Positions 45,251 through 57,200 of a stretch of 64,000 nt of DNA are shown in pieces. Position 1 is the stretch's first letter. Each line of letters opens with the position of its first letter. The DNA is taken from NCBI RefSeq assembly GCF_900101455.1, contig NZ_FMZJ01000009.1:62001-126000 (forward strand), read 5' to 3'. The DNA comes from Sphingomonas sp. YR710 (GTDB taxonomy: Bacteria; Pseudomonadota; Alphaproteobacteria; Sphingomonadales; Sphingomonadaceae). The position numbers were made by a program, and so were the translations under genes. The notes beneath the pieces were generated by a model. It was given only the letters and a program-made list of their open reading frames with translations, did not search any database and was not told where the DNA came from.

Positions 45251-45778
45251 TCAATAAGCTGTTGGCAGATATCCCAGCAGGCACTGTATCAGTGCCAGAC
45301 GGGTGAAAGGCTTGGGCAGCAGTTCATATTCGCTGCCATGCCCCAGCGCGAGTTCATGGCTGAAGCCACTGGTGAGAATCACCGGCAGGTCCGGCCAATA
45401 TTCCTCGATCCGTTTCGCCAGCTCGACACCGCTCATTCCCGGCATGACCACGTCGGTGAAGACCAGATCGAACGGTTCTTCAACACTATCCAGCTGCTGG
45501 AGGGCGACTTCGGCGCTCGGCACCCATGTCACGAACAGGCCCAGATCATCCAGCATCATCTCGGTAATCTCGGCGATGCGAACATTGTCTTCGACATAGA
45601 GCAAGCGTCCCCGAAGCACTTCATGCCCGGTCGCTCTCCTCGCCGCCGACGGCAACGGGGTGCGCGTTCGCCGCGCGACGCTCAAAAAATGCTGGGGCTG
45701 GGGCAGCGGGCTGGATGGCAATCCGTCCTCGGCCGGCTGGCCAATCGAGAATTCATCCATGAACGCGTGATCGAACAT
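45251..45778 (-). CDS. Orphan response-regulator receiver protein
   Basis: A 175-residue protein. The first 60 or so residues are low in structure. The rest is a receiver domain: LLYVEDNVRIAE (acidic pocket), DLVFTDVVMPGMSG (phospho-acceptor Asp) and YELLPKPFTR (conserved Lys). There is no output domain, so it works by protein interaction or is the detached tail of a hybrid kinase. ATG at 45778 is favoured because TGGAG lies 6 nt upstream. No kinase gene is nearby. Confidence 0.85.
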   Translation of the reverse strand: MFDHAFMDEFSIGQPAEDGLPSSPLPQPQHFLSVARRTRTPLPSAARRATGHEVLRGRLLYVEDNVRIAEITEMMLDDLGLFVTWVPSAEVALQQLDSVEEPFDLVFTDVVMPGMSGVELAKRIEEYWPDLPVILTSGFSHELALGHGSEYELLPKPFTRLALIQCLLGYLPTAY

Positions 45779-45833
45779 TATGCACTCCATCGCCCCAGGA
45801 ATTCATCAATGCCGCTCCGATGAGAACAGCCCG

Positions 45834-47231
45834 CTATCCGCGGCCTGTAATTGCCTTCACCCCCTCGATGACGTCGCCAACATTCACCAGCGCCGCTTTC
45901 TCGAGATTGGCCGCATAGGGCATCGGAACATCCTTATTTGTGATTCGCATCACTGGCGCATCAAGATCGTCAAACCCTTCTTCCATCGCGATTGCGATGA
46001 TCTCCGACGCGATCGAACAGACAGGCCAGCCTTCTTCCACCACGACCATGCGGTTGGTCTTCGCCAGGCTCTTGAGCACCGCAGCCTTATCGAGTGGCCG
46101 CAAGGTTCGCAGATCGATCACTTCTGCGTCGATACCCTCCACCGCCAGTTGCTTGGCAGCCTCCAGCGCCAGGCCGACGCCGATCGAATAGGTAACGATC
46201 GTGACGTCCTTGCCTTCACGGCACACGCGCGCCTTGCCGATCGGCAACACATAATCATCGAGCTTGGGCACGTCGAAGCTCTGGCCATAAAGCAGTTCAT
46301 TTTCGAGGAAAACAACCGGATCGGGGCAGCGTATCGCCGCCTTGAGCAGCCCTTTGGCATCGGCCGCCGAATAAGGCGCGATCACAATCAGGCCGGGAAC
46401 CGACGCATACCAGGGACCGTAATTCTGGCTATGCTGCGCCCCCACCCGTGCCGCCGCGCCATTCGGGCCACGGAATACGACGGGGCAGCGCATCTGGCCG
46501 CCCGACATATAATTGGTCTTGGCCGCCGAATTGATGATGTGATCGATCGCCTGCATCGCGAAGTTGAATGTCATGAACTCGATGATCGGCCTGAGCCCGC
46601 CCATCGCGGCGCCAGTACCGATGCCGGCAAAGCCATATTCGGTGATCGGGGTATCGATCACGCGCGCCTCGCCAAACTCATCGAGCAGGCCCTGGGTAAC
46701 CTTATAGGCGCCTTGATATTGCGCGACTTCCTCACCCATCACGAAGACGTTCTTGTCGGCGCGCATCTCCTCGGCCATCGCATCGCGCAGCGCCTCGCGC
46801 ACCGTGGTCCTCACCACTTCGGTGCCGGCCGGCATTTCAGGCGCATCAACGGTATCGGCCACGGCCGCCACGAGATCGCGCGCGGCGGTTTCCATCTTGT
46901 GCGGGGTCGGCGATTCCGGCGCCGGCACCGGGGCAGCCGCCTTCGGTGCCGGGGCAGCGGCAGGCGCAGACTTCGCCGGCGCCTCCGCTTCCTCATCGCC
47001 CTTGATCAACGCGATGACCGCGCCGACCTTCACATTCTCCGTTCCCTCGGCGACGACGATCTGGGAAATCGTGCCTTCATCAACCGCTTCATATTCCATC
47101 GTCGCCTTGTCGGTTTCGATCTCCGCCAGGATATCGCCCGATCGGACGCTATCCCCTTCCTTGACGAGCCATTTCGAGAGCTTGCCCTCCTCCATCGTCG
47201 GGGAAAGCGCGGGCATCTTCAGTTCGATCAT
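45834..47231 (-). CDS. pdhB: Pyruvate dehydrogenase E1 component, beta subunit, with N-terminal lipoyl domain
   Basis: A 465-residue subunit of the pyruvate dehydrogenase complex. Residues 1-80 are a lipoyl domain with the lipoylated Lys42 in [12 protein letters not shown]. An Ala/Pro-rich linker (about 80-110) follows, then the E1-beta transketolase fold ([39 protein letters not shown]). A lipoyl domain fused to E1-beta is common in alphaproteobacteria. It starts 1 nt after the pdhA stop and is cotranscribed with it. The E2 gene is not in the window. Confidence 0.97.
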   Translation of the reverse strand: MIELKMPALSPTMEEGKLSKWLVKEGDSVRSGDILAEIETDKATMEYEAVDEGTISQIVVAEGTENVKVGAVIALIKGDEEAEAPAKSAPAAAPAPKAAAPVPAPESPTPHKMETAARDLVAAVADTVDAPEMPAGTEVVRTTVREALRDAMAEEMRADKNVFVMGEEVAQYQGAYKVTQGLLDEFGEARVIDTPITEYGFAGIGTGAAMGGLRPIIEFMTFNFAMQAIDHIINSAAKTNYMSGGQMRCPVVFRGPNGAAARVGAQHSQNYGPWYASVPGLIVIAPYSAADAKGLLKAAIRCPDPVVFLENELLYGQSFDVPKLDDYVLPIGKARVCREGKDVTIVTYSIGVGLALEAAKQLAVEGIDAEVIDLRTLRPLDKAAVLKSLAKTNRMVVVEEGWPVCSIASEIIAIAMEEGFDDLDAPVMRITNKDVPMPYAANLEKAALVNVGDVIEGVKAITGRG

Positions 47232-47232
47232 C

Positions 47233-48324
47233 TCAATATTGCCCTACCAGCACGTCGGTATAGAGTTCGCCCGCGTCCGGCTCCGGCGATTGCTCCGCGA
47301 AATCGGCGGCCTCGGCCACAATCTTGCGGATATTCTTTTCCATCACCTTCAGTTCGTCCTCGCTGACGCCGGCGGCCTCCAGTTCTTTCTTCAGATGCTC
47401 GATCGGATCGGACTTCTCCCGCACCGCCTGCACCTCGTCACGCGACCGATATTTTGCCGGATCGGACATCGAATGCCCGCGATAACGATAGGTCTTGAGC
47501 TCGAGCAGCACAGGCCCCTTGCCGCCGCGCACCCATTCCACCGCCGTCTCGGCGGCGCCGCGCACCGCGAGCACATCCATCCCGTCGACCTGGATGCCGG
47601 GGATGCGGAAACTCTCGCCGCGACGATGGAGCTGGTCCTCGGCCGACGCGCGGTTGACGCTGGTACCCATCGCATATTGGTTGTTCTCGATCACGAAGAT
47701 GATCGGCAGCTTCCACAGTTCAGCCATGTTGAACGATTCATAGACCTGCCCCTGGTTCGACGCGCCATCGCCGAAATAGGCGACGCAGACCCCGCCATCG
47801 CCAGAATATTTGTGCTTGAAGGCGAGTCCCGCCCCCAATGAAACCTGCGCACCGACGATACCATGCCCGCCGTAAAAGCCATGCTCGACCGAGAACATGT
47901 GCATAGACCCGCCCTTGCCGCGCGAGATACCCGCAGCACGCCCGGTCAGTTCGGCCATGATAAGGTTGGGATCAATGCCATAAGCCAGCATATGGCCATG
48001 GTCGCGATAGCCGGTGATGACACTGTCCTTGCCGACCGTAAGCGCGGATTGCAGGCCGACGGCAACAGCCTCCTGGCCGATATAGAGATGGCAGAAGCCG
48101 CCGATCAGGCCCAGGCCGTAGAGCTGGCCGGCCTTTTCCTCGAACCGGCGGATGAGCAGCATTTGCCGATAGAATTCCAGCATCTGCGCCTTGTCGGCCT
48201 TGAACCGCACCGGTTCGGCCGGCCGTTCACGATTGGGAATGGCGGGGATCGCGGCCGTTGCCGCTGTGGCGGCCTTGCGCGGCGCACCCTTGGTCGCGGC
48301 TCGCGGCGTTGCTGCTTTTGCCAA
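47233..48324 (-). CDS. pdhA: Pyruvate dehydrogenase E1 component, alpha subunit
   Basis: A 363-residue TPP-binding subunit that decarboxylates pyruvate. The TPP motif is [21 protein letters not shown] followed by [12 protein letters not shown]. The phosphorylation-loop-like [20 protein letters not shown] is conserved. A basic Ala-rich leader of about 30 residues precedes the fold. TTG at 48324 is used, with AAAGGAG nine bases upstream. It lies downstream of ftsB and directly upstream of pdhB. Confidence 0.96.
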   Translation of the reverse strand: MAKAATPRAATKGAPRKAATAATAAIPAIPNRERPAEPVRFKADKAQMLEFYRQMLLIRRFEEKAGQLYGLGLIGGFCHLYIGQEAVAVGLQSALTVGKDSVITGYRDHGHMLAYGIDPNLIMAELTGRAAGISRGKGGSMHMFSVEHGFYGGHGIVGAQVSLGAGLAFKHKYSGDGGVCVAYFGDGASNQGQVYESFNMAELWKLPIIFVIENNQYAMGTSVNRASAEDQLHRRGESFRIPGIQVDGMDVLAVRGAAETAVEWVRGGKGPVLLELKTYRYRGHSMSDPAKYRSRDEVQAVREKSDPIEHLKKELEAAGVSEDELKVMEKNIRKIVAEAADFAEQSPEPDAGELYTDVLVGQY

Positions 48325-48439
48325 GCTGAAGAGCTCCTTTACCCGGGGAGGAGGGAATATGCCTGTATAGGCGCCGCCTCAGGCGGTTCGCAACGTCAAC
48401 AAAGCGCTTTTGCTGCGCAATTCGCAAATTGACGCTGCC

Positions 48440-48748
48440 TCAGTTGCGCGGGATGATGACTTCATCCGGGCGCACCTGCCCGGTCGTCTTGCGGACAAGT
48501 TCGTCACCATAGTCCGAATCGACATGGGCCGGATCGAGCAGCTGGGCACGATGGCGCAGCGTATCGCGATACGCCTCGGCCCGCCGCAGCATTTCGGTCT
48601 TCCGCGCAAGTTCGGCCTTATAGCCGCCGAGCGCGAAAACACCATTCTGGCCCAGCAGGGCCGAGCTCGCAAAATACCCGATGATCAGAATCGCGACCGC
48701 CGGCAAGGCGGCCGATCGAGCCATCTGAAAATAAGGTGAGCGTGTCAT
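48440..48748 (-). CDS. ftsB: Septum formation initiator FtsB
   Basis: A 102-residue bitopic protein with one transmembrane helix (ALPAVAILIIGYFASSALLG) followed by a short coiled coil (YKAELARKTEMLRRAEAYRD) and the family segment RAQLLDPAHVDSDYGDELVRK. FtsB works with FtsL and FtsQ in the divisome. It lies downstream of eno on the same strand, a neighbourhood conserved in many proteobacteria, but the eno terminator between them suggests its own promoter. Confidence 0.92.
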   Translation of the reverse strand: MTRSPYFQMARSAALPAVAILIIGYFASSALLGQNGVFALGGYKAELARKTEMLRRAEAYRDTLRHRAQLLDPAHVDSDYGDELVRKTTGQVRPDEVIIPRN

Positions 48749-48921
48749 TAAAGCACAGAATCACTAATGATTCCCGTGCGCAAGCCCGTATGCCGATGAA
48801 TTTGTGCGAATTACCGGATCGGTGCCGCAACGAACGGTCATAGCGATATAGGCCAGACGCAACAGTTTGTAGCATCGTGATTCAGATCGGCCACTGAACA
48901 ACTAGCTGTTGATTGGGGGAG

Positions 48922-48956
48922 AAATATGCCCCTCCCATCGCGAGAGGGGCATATTT
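48922..48956 (-). terminator. Terminator downstream of eno
   Basis: Perfect 13 bp inverted repeat AAATATGCCCCTC (48922-48934) / GAGGGGCATATTT (48944-48956) with a 9 nt loop, starting 6 nt after the eno stop. On the minus strand the stem ends in ATATTTC, so the T tract is short and partly within the stem. The symmetric A/T ends may let it work in both directions. Confidence 0.75.
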
Positions 48957-48961
48957 TGCCA

Positions 48962-50347
<1,386 letters not shown>

Positions 50348-50405
50348 CTATCCGCCCCACTTGGTTGATGACGTGAAACTGGCTTCCGTGAAGGAGACGA
50401 TCGAC

Positions 50406-50900
50406 ATGGCATCCGAGACCACAAGTGACGGCGCCGGAGAGAACACCGAATCGCCTTTCGATGCAGCCGCCAAGGCGTTCGGATCGACGGCCTCCGGTAT
50501 CAAGGAGCAGGCGGAAGCCAAGGCCCGTGAGTATGCGGGGCAAGGCAAGGATCGCGCAGTCGACGCGCTCGACAATGTCGCGAGCCTCGTCAGCGATGCC
50601 GCAGCCGCCGTCGACGAGAAGCTGGGCGATCAATATGGCGGCTATATTCGCCAGGCGGCAGATGCCGTCAGCGGCCTGGCTAATAATTTGCGCGAAAAGG
50701 ATGCCGACGAACTCGTCGACAATGCCCGCGATGCTGTACGCAACAGCCCGGCGATTGCGATCGCGGCGGCGGCAGCCGTCGGCTTTCTGATCGCGCGGGT
50801 CGTAAAGTCCGGCCTGACGCCCAACACGCCCGCCAACGATGGTGCCGAACCGAGGACGCCAACCCCGTCGCCAGCCAACGAAACGTCGCCGACGGCGTAA
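50406..50900 (+). CDS. DUF883/YqjD-like membrane-anchored stress protein
   Basis: A 164-residue acidic, Ala-rich helical protein with a single C-terminal transmembrane helix (SPAIAIAAAAAVGFLIARVV), the layout of the ElaB/YqjD/DUF883 family. These proteins anchor at the inner membrane and can bind ribosomes in stationary phase. ATG at 50406 is supported by GGAG about 8 nt upstream. The C-terminal 25 residues after the helix are Pro/Thr-rich, which is unusual because YqjD ends shortly after the helix. First gene of a three-gene operon. Confidence 0.85.
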   Translation: MASETTSDGAGENTESPFDAAAKAFGSTASGIKEQAEAKAREYAGQGKDRAVDALDNVASLVSDAAAAVDEKLGDQYGGYIRQAADAVSGLANNLREKDADELVDNARDAVRNSPAIAIAAAAAVGFLIARVVKSGLTPNTPANDGAEPRTPTPSPANETSPTA

Positions 50901-50903
50901 AAA

Positions 50904-51632
50904 TTGGATCAGCGGGGCGAACCAGAGCAGGATACGATCGGTGCGCTGTTCGCCCGCCTGATCGACGACGGGCGCGCGTTGATCAGCGCGGAACTCGCGC
51001 TGTTCCGGCTCGATTTCTACAATCGCATCGCCCGCGCCCGGCTGGGCATCGCGCTATGCGTGCTCGGCGTGCTGATGGGGCAGGCGGCGGCGGTCATGGT
51101 GCTGATCTCGATCGATCACGCATTGGGCCGATGGCTGGGAACGTTCGGCAGCGCAATCGCCGCCGCGCTCATCGGCGGCAGCGCGGCGGCGTTGCTGATT
51201 CGCTATGGTGTCCGCCGCCTCATGCTGATCGTCGACGACGATCCGCCGAGCGACGCCAAATCGACCATCACGATGGATGAGCTTTTTGATCGTGCCCGCG
51301 CGAACTCCCGGGGCGCCCGCGCACAACTTGCCGAGGCCGTGGGCGAAGCACAGGACCGGCTCAGCCCGCAGGCGCTGGTGATCGAGCTTTGGGAACGGCT
51401 GTTGGACCATGGCCAGGCCGTCGCCCACCGCGCTGTCGATGGCCTGCGCCAACGCCCGTTGCGGATCACCGCAATTGCGATCGGCCTGTCGCTGCTGCTA
51501 TTCCGCCCACCGATCGGACGCCTTCTTGCCTGGCTTGGCAGGACCGGTGCAACCAGATCGACGGGCACGAGTTTGAACCGCAAACGCGCCAGACGTCCGG
51601 CGCCGCCCCCCGCTGAGGAGACGACCGTATGA
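50904..51632 (+). CDS. YqjE-like phage-holin-superfamily protein with C-terminal extension
   Basis: A 242-residue membrane protein. The N-terminal half is YqjE-like (phage holin superfamily): LFARLIDDGRALISAELALF, then two helices (GIALCVLGVLMGQAAAVMVL and TFGSAIAAALIGGSAAALLI). The C-terminal half contains a DUF3618-like stretch (DELFDRARANSRGARAQLA) and a third helix (ITAIAIGLSLLLF), ending in a basic Pro-rich tail. It appears to be a fusion of two short envelope proteins usually found together. TTG at 50904 starts 3 nt after the upstream stop with no obvious ribosome-binding site, suggesting coupled translation. Confidence 0.8.
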   Translation: MDQRGEPEQDTIGALFARLIDDGRALISAELALFRLDFYNRIARARLGIALCVLGVLMGQAAAVMVLISIDHALGRWLGTFGSAIAAALIGGSAAALLIRYGVRRLMLIVDDDPPSDAKSTITMDELFDRARANSRGARAQLAEAVGEAQDRLSPQALVIELWERLLDHGQAVAHRAVDGLRQRPLRITAIAIGLSLLLFRPPIGRLLAWLGRTGATRSTGTSLNRKRARRPAPPPAEETTV

Positions 51633-52048
51633 AGACGAACGTGAAAGAGAGCGCGGAGCGCGCCGTCGTACTGGCGAACGAAAAACTGCACGAGACGGCG
51701 GATGCAGCGCGCGCAGGCCTCAACGTCGTCAAGACCAAGGCTGGCGAGGGCGTCGAGACCTTTCCGGTCGCGGCATTGATTGGCGGGCTGGCTGTCGGCG
51801 CCGTTATCGGCGCGCTGCTGCCCCGCACGAAGAAGGAGGCCGAATATCTCGGCCCGATCGGCGGTCAGATCAACGAGCGCGCCCGCGCGGCGGCATTTGC
51901 GGCGCGCGATGCCGGCCAGGCCAAGCTCGACGAACTGGGGCTGAGCACCGATGCCGCGGGCAAGCAGGTCGGTAAACTGATCGAAGCCGTTGCCGAGGTC
52001 GCCGAAACGGCGGGCTCTGCCGCAGTCGAGGCGATCCGTCCGAACTGA
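51629..52048 (+). CDS. Small helical membrane protein, third gene of the YqjDE-like operon
   Basis: A 139-residue protein with an amphipathic N-terminal helix (ESAERAVVLANEKLHETADA), one transmembrane helix (FPVAALIGGLAVGAVIGALL) and an Ala-rich helical tail. It resembles the helical membrane-tethered proteins of the DUF883 type. ATG at 51629 overlaps the upstream stop by 4 nt (ATGA). The three genes at 50.4-52.0 kb probably act together at the membrane in stationary phase or stress. No specific function can be given. Confidence 0.8.
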   Translation: MKTNVKESAERAVVLANEKLHETADAARAGLNVVKTKAGEGVETFPVAALIGGLAVGAVIGALLPRTKKEAEYLGPIGGQINERARAAAFAARDAGQAKLDELGLSTDAAGKQVGKLIEAVAEVAETAGSAAVEAIRPN

Positions 52049-52146
52049 ACGGGCACCGCCTGACCGGTTCAATATGGGTTCATCGCGAGAACCCTAACCA
52101 AAGCGCAATATGAGCGTGCGGTGGCACGCGACCGAATTCGGAGACA

Positions 52147-52749
52147 ATGATGAAGAAGTTCCTGGTGACGATCACGGCAGCGATGATCGGCAGCGCGTCG
52201 CTTGTAGTACCGATCATGAGCGCTCCCGCTGCGGCGGCCGTCAACGATCAGGACCCGACGGCGTTCATCACATCGCTCGGCGATCAGGCATTTTCGGTGC
52301 TGCGTTCGGGCGATCGTGCGGCCGCCAAGGCGCAGTTCCGGACCTTGCTCTCGCAGCATTTTGCGATCGATGCGATCGGCGAGCGGCTGATCCGGCGCTG
52401 GTCGGCCCAGATAACCCCCGCGCAAAAGGCCGAATATAAGGCGGCGATCCCGACATTCATCATCGGCACATATGCCGACAATCTGTGGGATTATTCGCAT
52501 GCGTCACTGAAGGTGATCCGTTCGGCGCCCGCCGGCAGCGGCGTCAACGTCACGACCCAGGTGCAAAAGCCTGGCGGCCAGCCGATCACCGCAGTCTGGT
52601 CGGTCGCGAAGATCGGCAGCGGCTACAAGGTGACCAATCTGACGGTCGCCAATATCAACCTTGCGGTCACCCAGGGCCAGGATTTCGATGCGATCATCCA
52701 GCGCAAGGGCATCGACGGCCTGATCGCGATGATGAAGGCCCGCGGCTGA
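52147..52749 (+). CDS. mlaC: MlaC/Ttg2D family phospholipid-binding periplasmic protein
   Basis: A 200-residue protein with a signal peptide (MKKFLVTITAAMIGSASLVV...MSAPAAAA) and the MlaC fold: FITSLGDQAFSVLRSG, FRTLLSQHFAIDAIGERLIRRW-type helices, then TNLTVANINLAVTQGQDFDAIIQ near the end. MlaC shuttles phospholipids between the outer and inner membranes. The rest of the Mla system is not next to it. An RBS-like GGAGAC lies before the ATG. A GC-rich hairpin follows the stop. Confidence 0.92.
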   Translation: MMKKFLVTITAAMIGSASLVVPIMSAPAAAAVNDQDPTAFITSLGDQAFSVLRSGDRAAAKAQFRTLLSQHFAIDAIGERLIRRWSAQITPAQKAEYKAAIPTFIIGTYADNLWDYSHASLKVIRSAPAGSGVNVTTQVQKPGGQPITAVWSVAKIGSGYKVTNLTVANINLAVTQGQDFDAIIQRKGIDGLIAMMKARG

Positions 52750-52756
52750 ATCTTTT

Positions 52757-52780
52757 CCCCCTCCCGGGCCGGGGAGGGGG
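52757..52780. repeat. Single palindromic arm downstream of mlaC (family A-like)
   Basis: CCCCCTCCC-GGGCC-GGGGAGGGGG, a single arm without partner, followed by TTAAAAG. It may serve as a terminator for mlaC. It is similar in design, though not identical, to the paired arms elsewhere in the window. Confidence 0.8.
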
Positions 52781-52831
52781 TTAAAAGCCCGGAGAAATGC
52801 GCTAGGCCGTCTGTGAAACGGAGGCCCCGGC

Positions 52832-53044
52832 ATGAGCAAGATGCATTTGGTGTTCGGCGGACGGGTGAAGGATCCCCGCACGCTGGAATTTGAAGATCTT
52901 TCGAAAATGGATGTCGTCGGCTTTTTCCCGGATTACAAAAGCGCGGAAAATGCCTGGCGCGGTGCGGCGCAGAAAACGGTCGATGATGCCGAGATGCGCT
53001 ATGTCGTCGTCCATCTCCACAAACTGCTGGAACCCGACGTCTAG
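52832..53044 (+). CDS. DUF4170 domain protein
   Basis: A 70-residue soluble protein: MSKMHLVFGGRVKDPRTLEF followed by FFPDYKSAENAWRGAAQKTVD and the ending YVVVHLHKLLEPDV. This matches the small alphaproteobacterial DUF4170 family, whose function is unknown. Many members lie near lipid or inositol-phosphatase genes; here it stands between mlaC and a convergent rhomboid protease gene. A GGAGG lies before the ATG. Confidence 0.88.
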   Translation: MSKMHLVFGGRVKDPRTLEFEDLSKMDVVGFFPDYKSAENAWRGAAQKTVDDAEMRYVVVHLHKLLEPDV

Positions 53045-53058
53045 ATCCGCCGCGGCAA

Positions 53059-53685
53059 TCACGCCTTGCGGTAGCAAAACAACAACAATGGCCGCGCCAG
53101 CAGCAGCCCGGCGATAAAGCCTCCGATATGCGCGGCGATGGCAATCGCCAACCCCGCCCCCGTCGTCGCATAAAACATCAGCATCTGCAGCGCGATCCAG
53201 GCGGCCGCCAGCCAGAGGATATTGAACAGCATCGCGATGCGGGGATGGGCGGTAAAGCCCCGGGGCCGCCCGAACAGCATGGCATAGGCGCCGAACACCG
53301 CCGAAATCGCGCCGCTGGCCCCGATCATCGGCGAGGTATCGAACGGATTGGCGGCGAATTGCGCGGCGGCAGCGGCATAGGCGCCGATCACATATAGCAA
53401 ACCAAGCGCCACCGGCCCCAGCGCCCCTTCGACCAGCCTGCCGCAGAAAATCAGCATGACCATGTTGAAGGCGATGTGGATCAGCCCGCCATGGAGCAAC
53501 GTCGCGGTGAGCGGCGTAAGCCAGACGGGTAACGCGCCCGGCTGAACCAATCCGGCCAGCCGCGCCGGCACGAAGCCGCCGATCATGTCCGCGTTGCTGT
53601 CGAAACCCGACAGGGTCAGCAGCATCCATGTCGCAATCGTTGCCGCGGCAATGAAGCTGGTGACCCGGGCGGGTGGCATGCGCAT
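53059..53685 (-). CDS. Rhomboid family intramembrane serine protease
   Basis: A 208-residue protein with six transmembrane helices. The catalytic Ser124 is in the GASGAISAVFGAY motif and His186 in AAHIGGFIAGLLLA. The L1/H2 region reads LLHGGLIHIAFNMVML with the supporting His and Asn. Rhomboids cleave membrane proteins within or near their transmembrane segments. Substrates are unknown. It lies downstream of greA on the same strand with a 20 nt gap and is convergent with the DUF4170 gene. Confidence 0.93.
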   Translation of the reverse strand: MRMPPARVTSFIAAATIATWMLLTLSGFDSNADMIGGFVPARLAGLVQPGALPVWLTPLTATLLHGGLIHIAFNMVMLIFCGRLVEGALGPVALGLLYVIGAYAAAAAQFAANPFDTSPMIGASGAISAVFGAYAMLFGRPRGFTAHPRIAMLFNILWLAAAWIALQMLMFYATTGAGLAIAIAAHIGGFIAGLLLARPLLLFCYRKA

Positions 53686-53705
53686 ACCGGAAAAACGCCG
53701 GTCGA

Positions 53706-54182
53706 TCAGATGAATTCGATCTTCGACACCACGTAGAAACGCTCGCCCGACGGCACGGTGACCTCGATCTCGTCATCGACCTTCTTGCCGATCAGCGCGC
53801 GGCCCAGCGGGCTGTTGTACGAGATGCGGCCGGCCTTGGCATTGGCTTCGGTCTGGCCGACGATCTGGTAACGCACCGGCTTTTCGTCATCGTCGAGCAG
53901 GGTGACGGTTGCGCCGAATACGATCTTGTCGCCCGAAAGGTCGCGCGGATCGATGATCTGCGCGCGGCTCAGCCGATCCTCGATATCGGAAATCGATGCC
54001 TCGATCTGCCCCTGCCGCTCCTTGGCCGCATGATATTCGGCATTTTCGGAAAGATCGCCATGCGCGCGGGCTTCCTCGATCGCATCGATGATCAGGGGGC
54101 GTTCGGTTTTCAGACGCGACAGCTCTTCGGTCAGGGTTTCATACCCTTCCTTCAGCATCGGCATCTTTTCCACGCTCGCCAT
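53706..54182 (-). CDS. greA: Transcription elongation factor GreA
   Basis: A 158-residue factor that rescues backtracked RNA polymerase by stimulating transcript cleavage. The N-terminal coiled coil carries the tip acidic residues ([20 protein letters not shown]). The C-terminal FKBP-like domain includes [24 protein letters not shown] at 54182 is used; an internal Met (MPMLKEGYE) is the usual start in other species, so a six-residue N-terminal extension is possible. It lies downstream of carB across a hairpin. Confidence 0.96.
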   Translation of the reverse strand: MASVEKMPMLKEGYETLTEELSRLKTERPLIIDAIEEARAHGDLSENAEYHAAKERQGQIEASISDIEDRLSRAQIIDPRDLSGDKIVFGATVTLLDDDEKPVRYQIVGQTEANAKAGRISYNSPLGRALIGKKVDDEIEVTVPSGERFYVVSKIEFI

Positions 54183-54202
54183 CGAACCAAAACCCCTTCG
54201 TC

Positions 54203-54271
54203 AAAAATCCTGATCCCCAGGCGCACCCGGAAAAGGGCAGCCCGCACTCATCCGGCGCTTGGGGGGATCAG
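54203..54271 (-). terminator. Probable terminator or attenuator between carB and greA
   Basis: Inverted arms CTGATCCCC (54210-54218) and GGGGATCAG (54263-54271), extended imperfectly by GCGC on the inner side, enclose a 40 nt loop. On the minus strand the second arm is followed by GATTTTTG. The right arm includes the carB stop codon. Confidence 0.6.
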
Positions 54272-57200
54272 GCGTTCGAACCTGAATAATAGGATTGAAG
54301 GGCCCGAACTTCAAGCTTGCGCTCCCGAAGGGCGCTTATTGCCTGCGCCGCGGCCACGCTGGCAGCCGCCGTGGTGAAATAGGGAACGCGACCGTAGAGC
54401 GCCGACGTACGGATCGCCTGCGAGTCCTGAAGCGACTGCCAGCCCTCGGTGGTGTTGAAAATCAGGTCGACATTGCCGTCGGTGATCCGATCGACGATGT
54501 TCGGCCGCCCCTGCTGCATCTTGCGCACGACGTCGACCGCCAGCCCCTCGCCCTGCAGATAGCTGGCCGTGCCGCCGGTCGCGATCACCTTGAAGCCCAT
54601 TTCGAGCAACTGGCGAACGGCCGGCAGGATATGCGGCTTGTCGCTGTCCTTGACCGAGACGAACGCCGTGCCGGCAAGCGGCAGGCGCGTGCCCGCACCG
54701 AGCTGCGCCTTGGCGAAAGCGGTCGCGAAATCGCTGTCGATGCCCATCACCTCGCCGGTCGACTTCATTTCGGGCGACAGCACCGGATCGACACCCGGGA
54801 AGCGCGCCCATGGGAAGACCGCTTCCTTGACGGCGATATAGGGGATCGCGCGATCGATCGTCGGCAACGCCACCAGCTTCTCGCCGGCCATCACGCGCGC
54901 CGCGATCTTGGCGATCGGCTGGCCGATCGCCTTGGCGACGAAGGGAACGGTACGGCTGGCGCGCGGATTGACCTCGATCAGATAGACGTCGCCATCCTTG
55001 ACCGCGAACTGGATGTTCATCAGCCCGCGCACCGACAGCGCGCGTGCCAGCAGATCGGTCTGACGCTCGATCTCGGCGATGATGTTCTGCGGCAGGCTGT
55101 AGGGCGGCAGCGAACAGGCGCTGTCGCCCGAATGGACGCCGGCTTCCTCGATATGCTGGAGCACGCCCGCCACGACGACATCGTCGCCGTCGCATATCGC
55201 GTCGACGTCGACTTCGATCGCGTCGCGCAGATATTGGTCGATCAGCACCGGGCTGTCGCCCGATACCAGCACCGCCGTCGTGATATATTGCTCGAGCTGC
55301 GCGGGATCCTCGACGATCTCCATCGCGCGCCCACCCAGCACATAGGATGGCCGCATCAGCACCGGATACCCCACGCGCTCGGCGACGGCGAGGGCTTCCT
55401 GGCGGCTGCGCGCGATGCCGTTGCGCGGCTGGAGCAGCTGCAGGCTGGAAATGAGATCGGCGAAGCGCTCGCGATCTTCGGCGAGGTCTATCGCATCGGG
55501 GCTGGTGCCCAGGATCGGGATGCCGGCATCCTCGAGTTCCTGCGCGAGCTTGAGCGGGGTCTGCCCGCCGAACTGGACGATCACGCCCTTAAGCGTGCCG
55601 TTCGACATCTCGACATGCAAAATCTCGAGCACGTCCTCGGCGGTCAAAGGTTCGAAATACAGCCGGTCCGACGTGTCATAGTCGGTGCTCACCGTTTCCG
55701 GATTGCAGTTGATCATGATCGTCTCATAGCCGGCATCGGCCAAGGCAAAGCAGGCGTGGCAGCAGCAATAATCGAACTCGATGCCCTGCCCGATCCGGTT
55801 CGGGCCGCCGCCGAGGATCACCACCTTCTCGCGGCCTGTCGGCTGGCTCTCGCATTCAGGCGCGCCGAAGGCCGGGGCCTCATAAGTCGAGTACATATAG
55901 GGCGTCTTCGCCTCGAACTCGGCCGCGCAGGTGTCGATCCGCTTGAACACCGGCCGCACGCCGAGCTTGTGGCGCAACGCGCGCACTTCCTTCTCGGTCA
56001 CGCCGCCGGTCGTCGCCTTGGCGAAATCGTGGACGATCCCCGATCCGCGCGCCTGTTCGCGCTCCATGCCCGCGAGATTGACCGACTTGATCGCCAGCCA
56101 GGCGAGCCTCTTGTCCGAAAAGCCCATCGCCTTGAGCTTGCGCATCGCGGCCGCTTCCTGCGGCAGGCCTTCGCGGCAGACCGACTCCTCGGCCTCGACG
56201 ATTTCCTTGAGCCTTTCGAGGAACCACGGATCGAACTTGGCAATCTGGTGGATCTGATCGACGGTGAAGCCTTCGCGCAGCGCCTGCGCCGCGACCAGCA
56301 ACCGGTCCGGCGTGGCCCGCGCGAGCGCGGCCTCGATCGTCGCGCGCGGTGCGCCCACCAGTTCGTCGACGACGTTGAAGCCGACCAGCCCGGTCTCCAG
56401 CCCCCGCAGCGCCTTCTGCATCGATTCGTGGATGTTGCGGCCGATCGCCATCGTCTCGCCGACCGACTTCATTGCCGTCGACAGCAAGGGCTCGGCACCC
56501 TTGAACTTCTCGAACGCGAAGCGCGGAATCTTGGTGACGACATAGTCGATCGTCGGCTCGAACGAAGCCGGGGTCGCGCCGGTGATGTCGTTGATGATCT
56601 CGTCGAGCGTATAGCCGACCGCGAGCTTGGCCGCGACCTTGGCGATCGGGAAGCCGGTCGCTTTCGACGCCAGCGCCGAGGAACGCGACACGCGCGGGTT
56701 CATCTCGATCACCACCAGCCGGCCGTCGGCGGGATTGACTGCGAACTGGACGTTCGATCCGCCGGTTTCAACGCCGATCTCGCGCAGCACCGCGATGCTC
56801 GCGTTGCGCATGATCTGATATTCCTTGTCGGTCAGCGTGAGCGCCGGCGCGACGGTGATCGAGTCCCCGGTGTGGACGCCCATCGGATCGATATTTTCGA
56901 TCGAGCAGATGATGATGCAATTGTCGTTCTTATCGCGAACGACCTCCATCTCATATTCCTTCCAGCCGAGCACCGATTCCTCGATCAGCACCTCGGTGGT
57001 CGGCGAGGCATCGAGCCCGCCGGTGACGATCTTGACGAATTCGTCCTTGTTGTACGCGATGCCGCCGCCGGTGCCGCCCATCGTGAAGCTGGGGCGGATG
57101 ATCGCGGGCAGACCCACCATCTCCAGCGCGCGCAGCGCCTCATCGAGCGTATGCGCGACATCGGAGCGCGGGCTTTCGAGCCCGATCTTGTCCATCGCCC

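Noticed and set aside
45251-45778. A broken hybrid histidine kinase upstream of the receiver
   Set aside because: No kinase-like residues are found in any frame between the receiver gene and pdhB, so an orphan receiver is the safer call.
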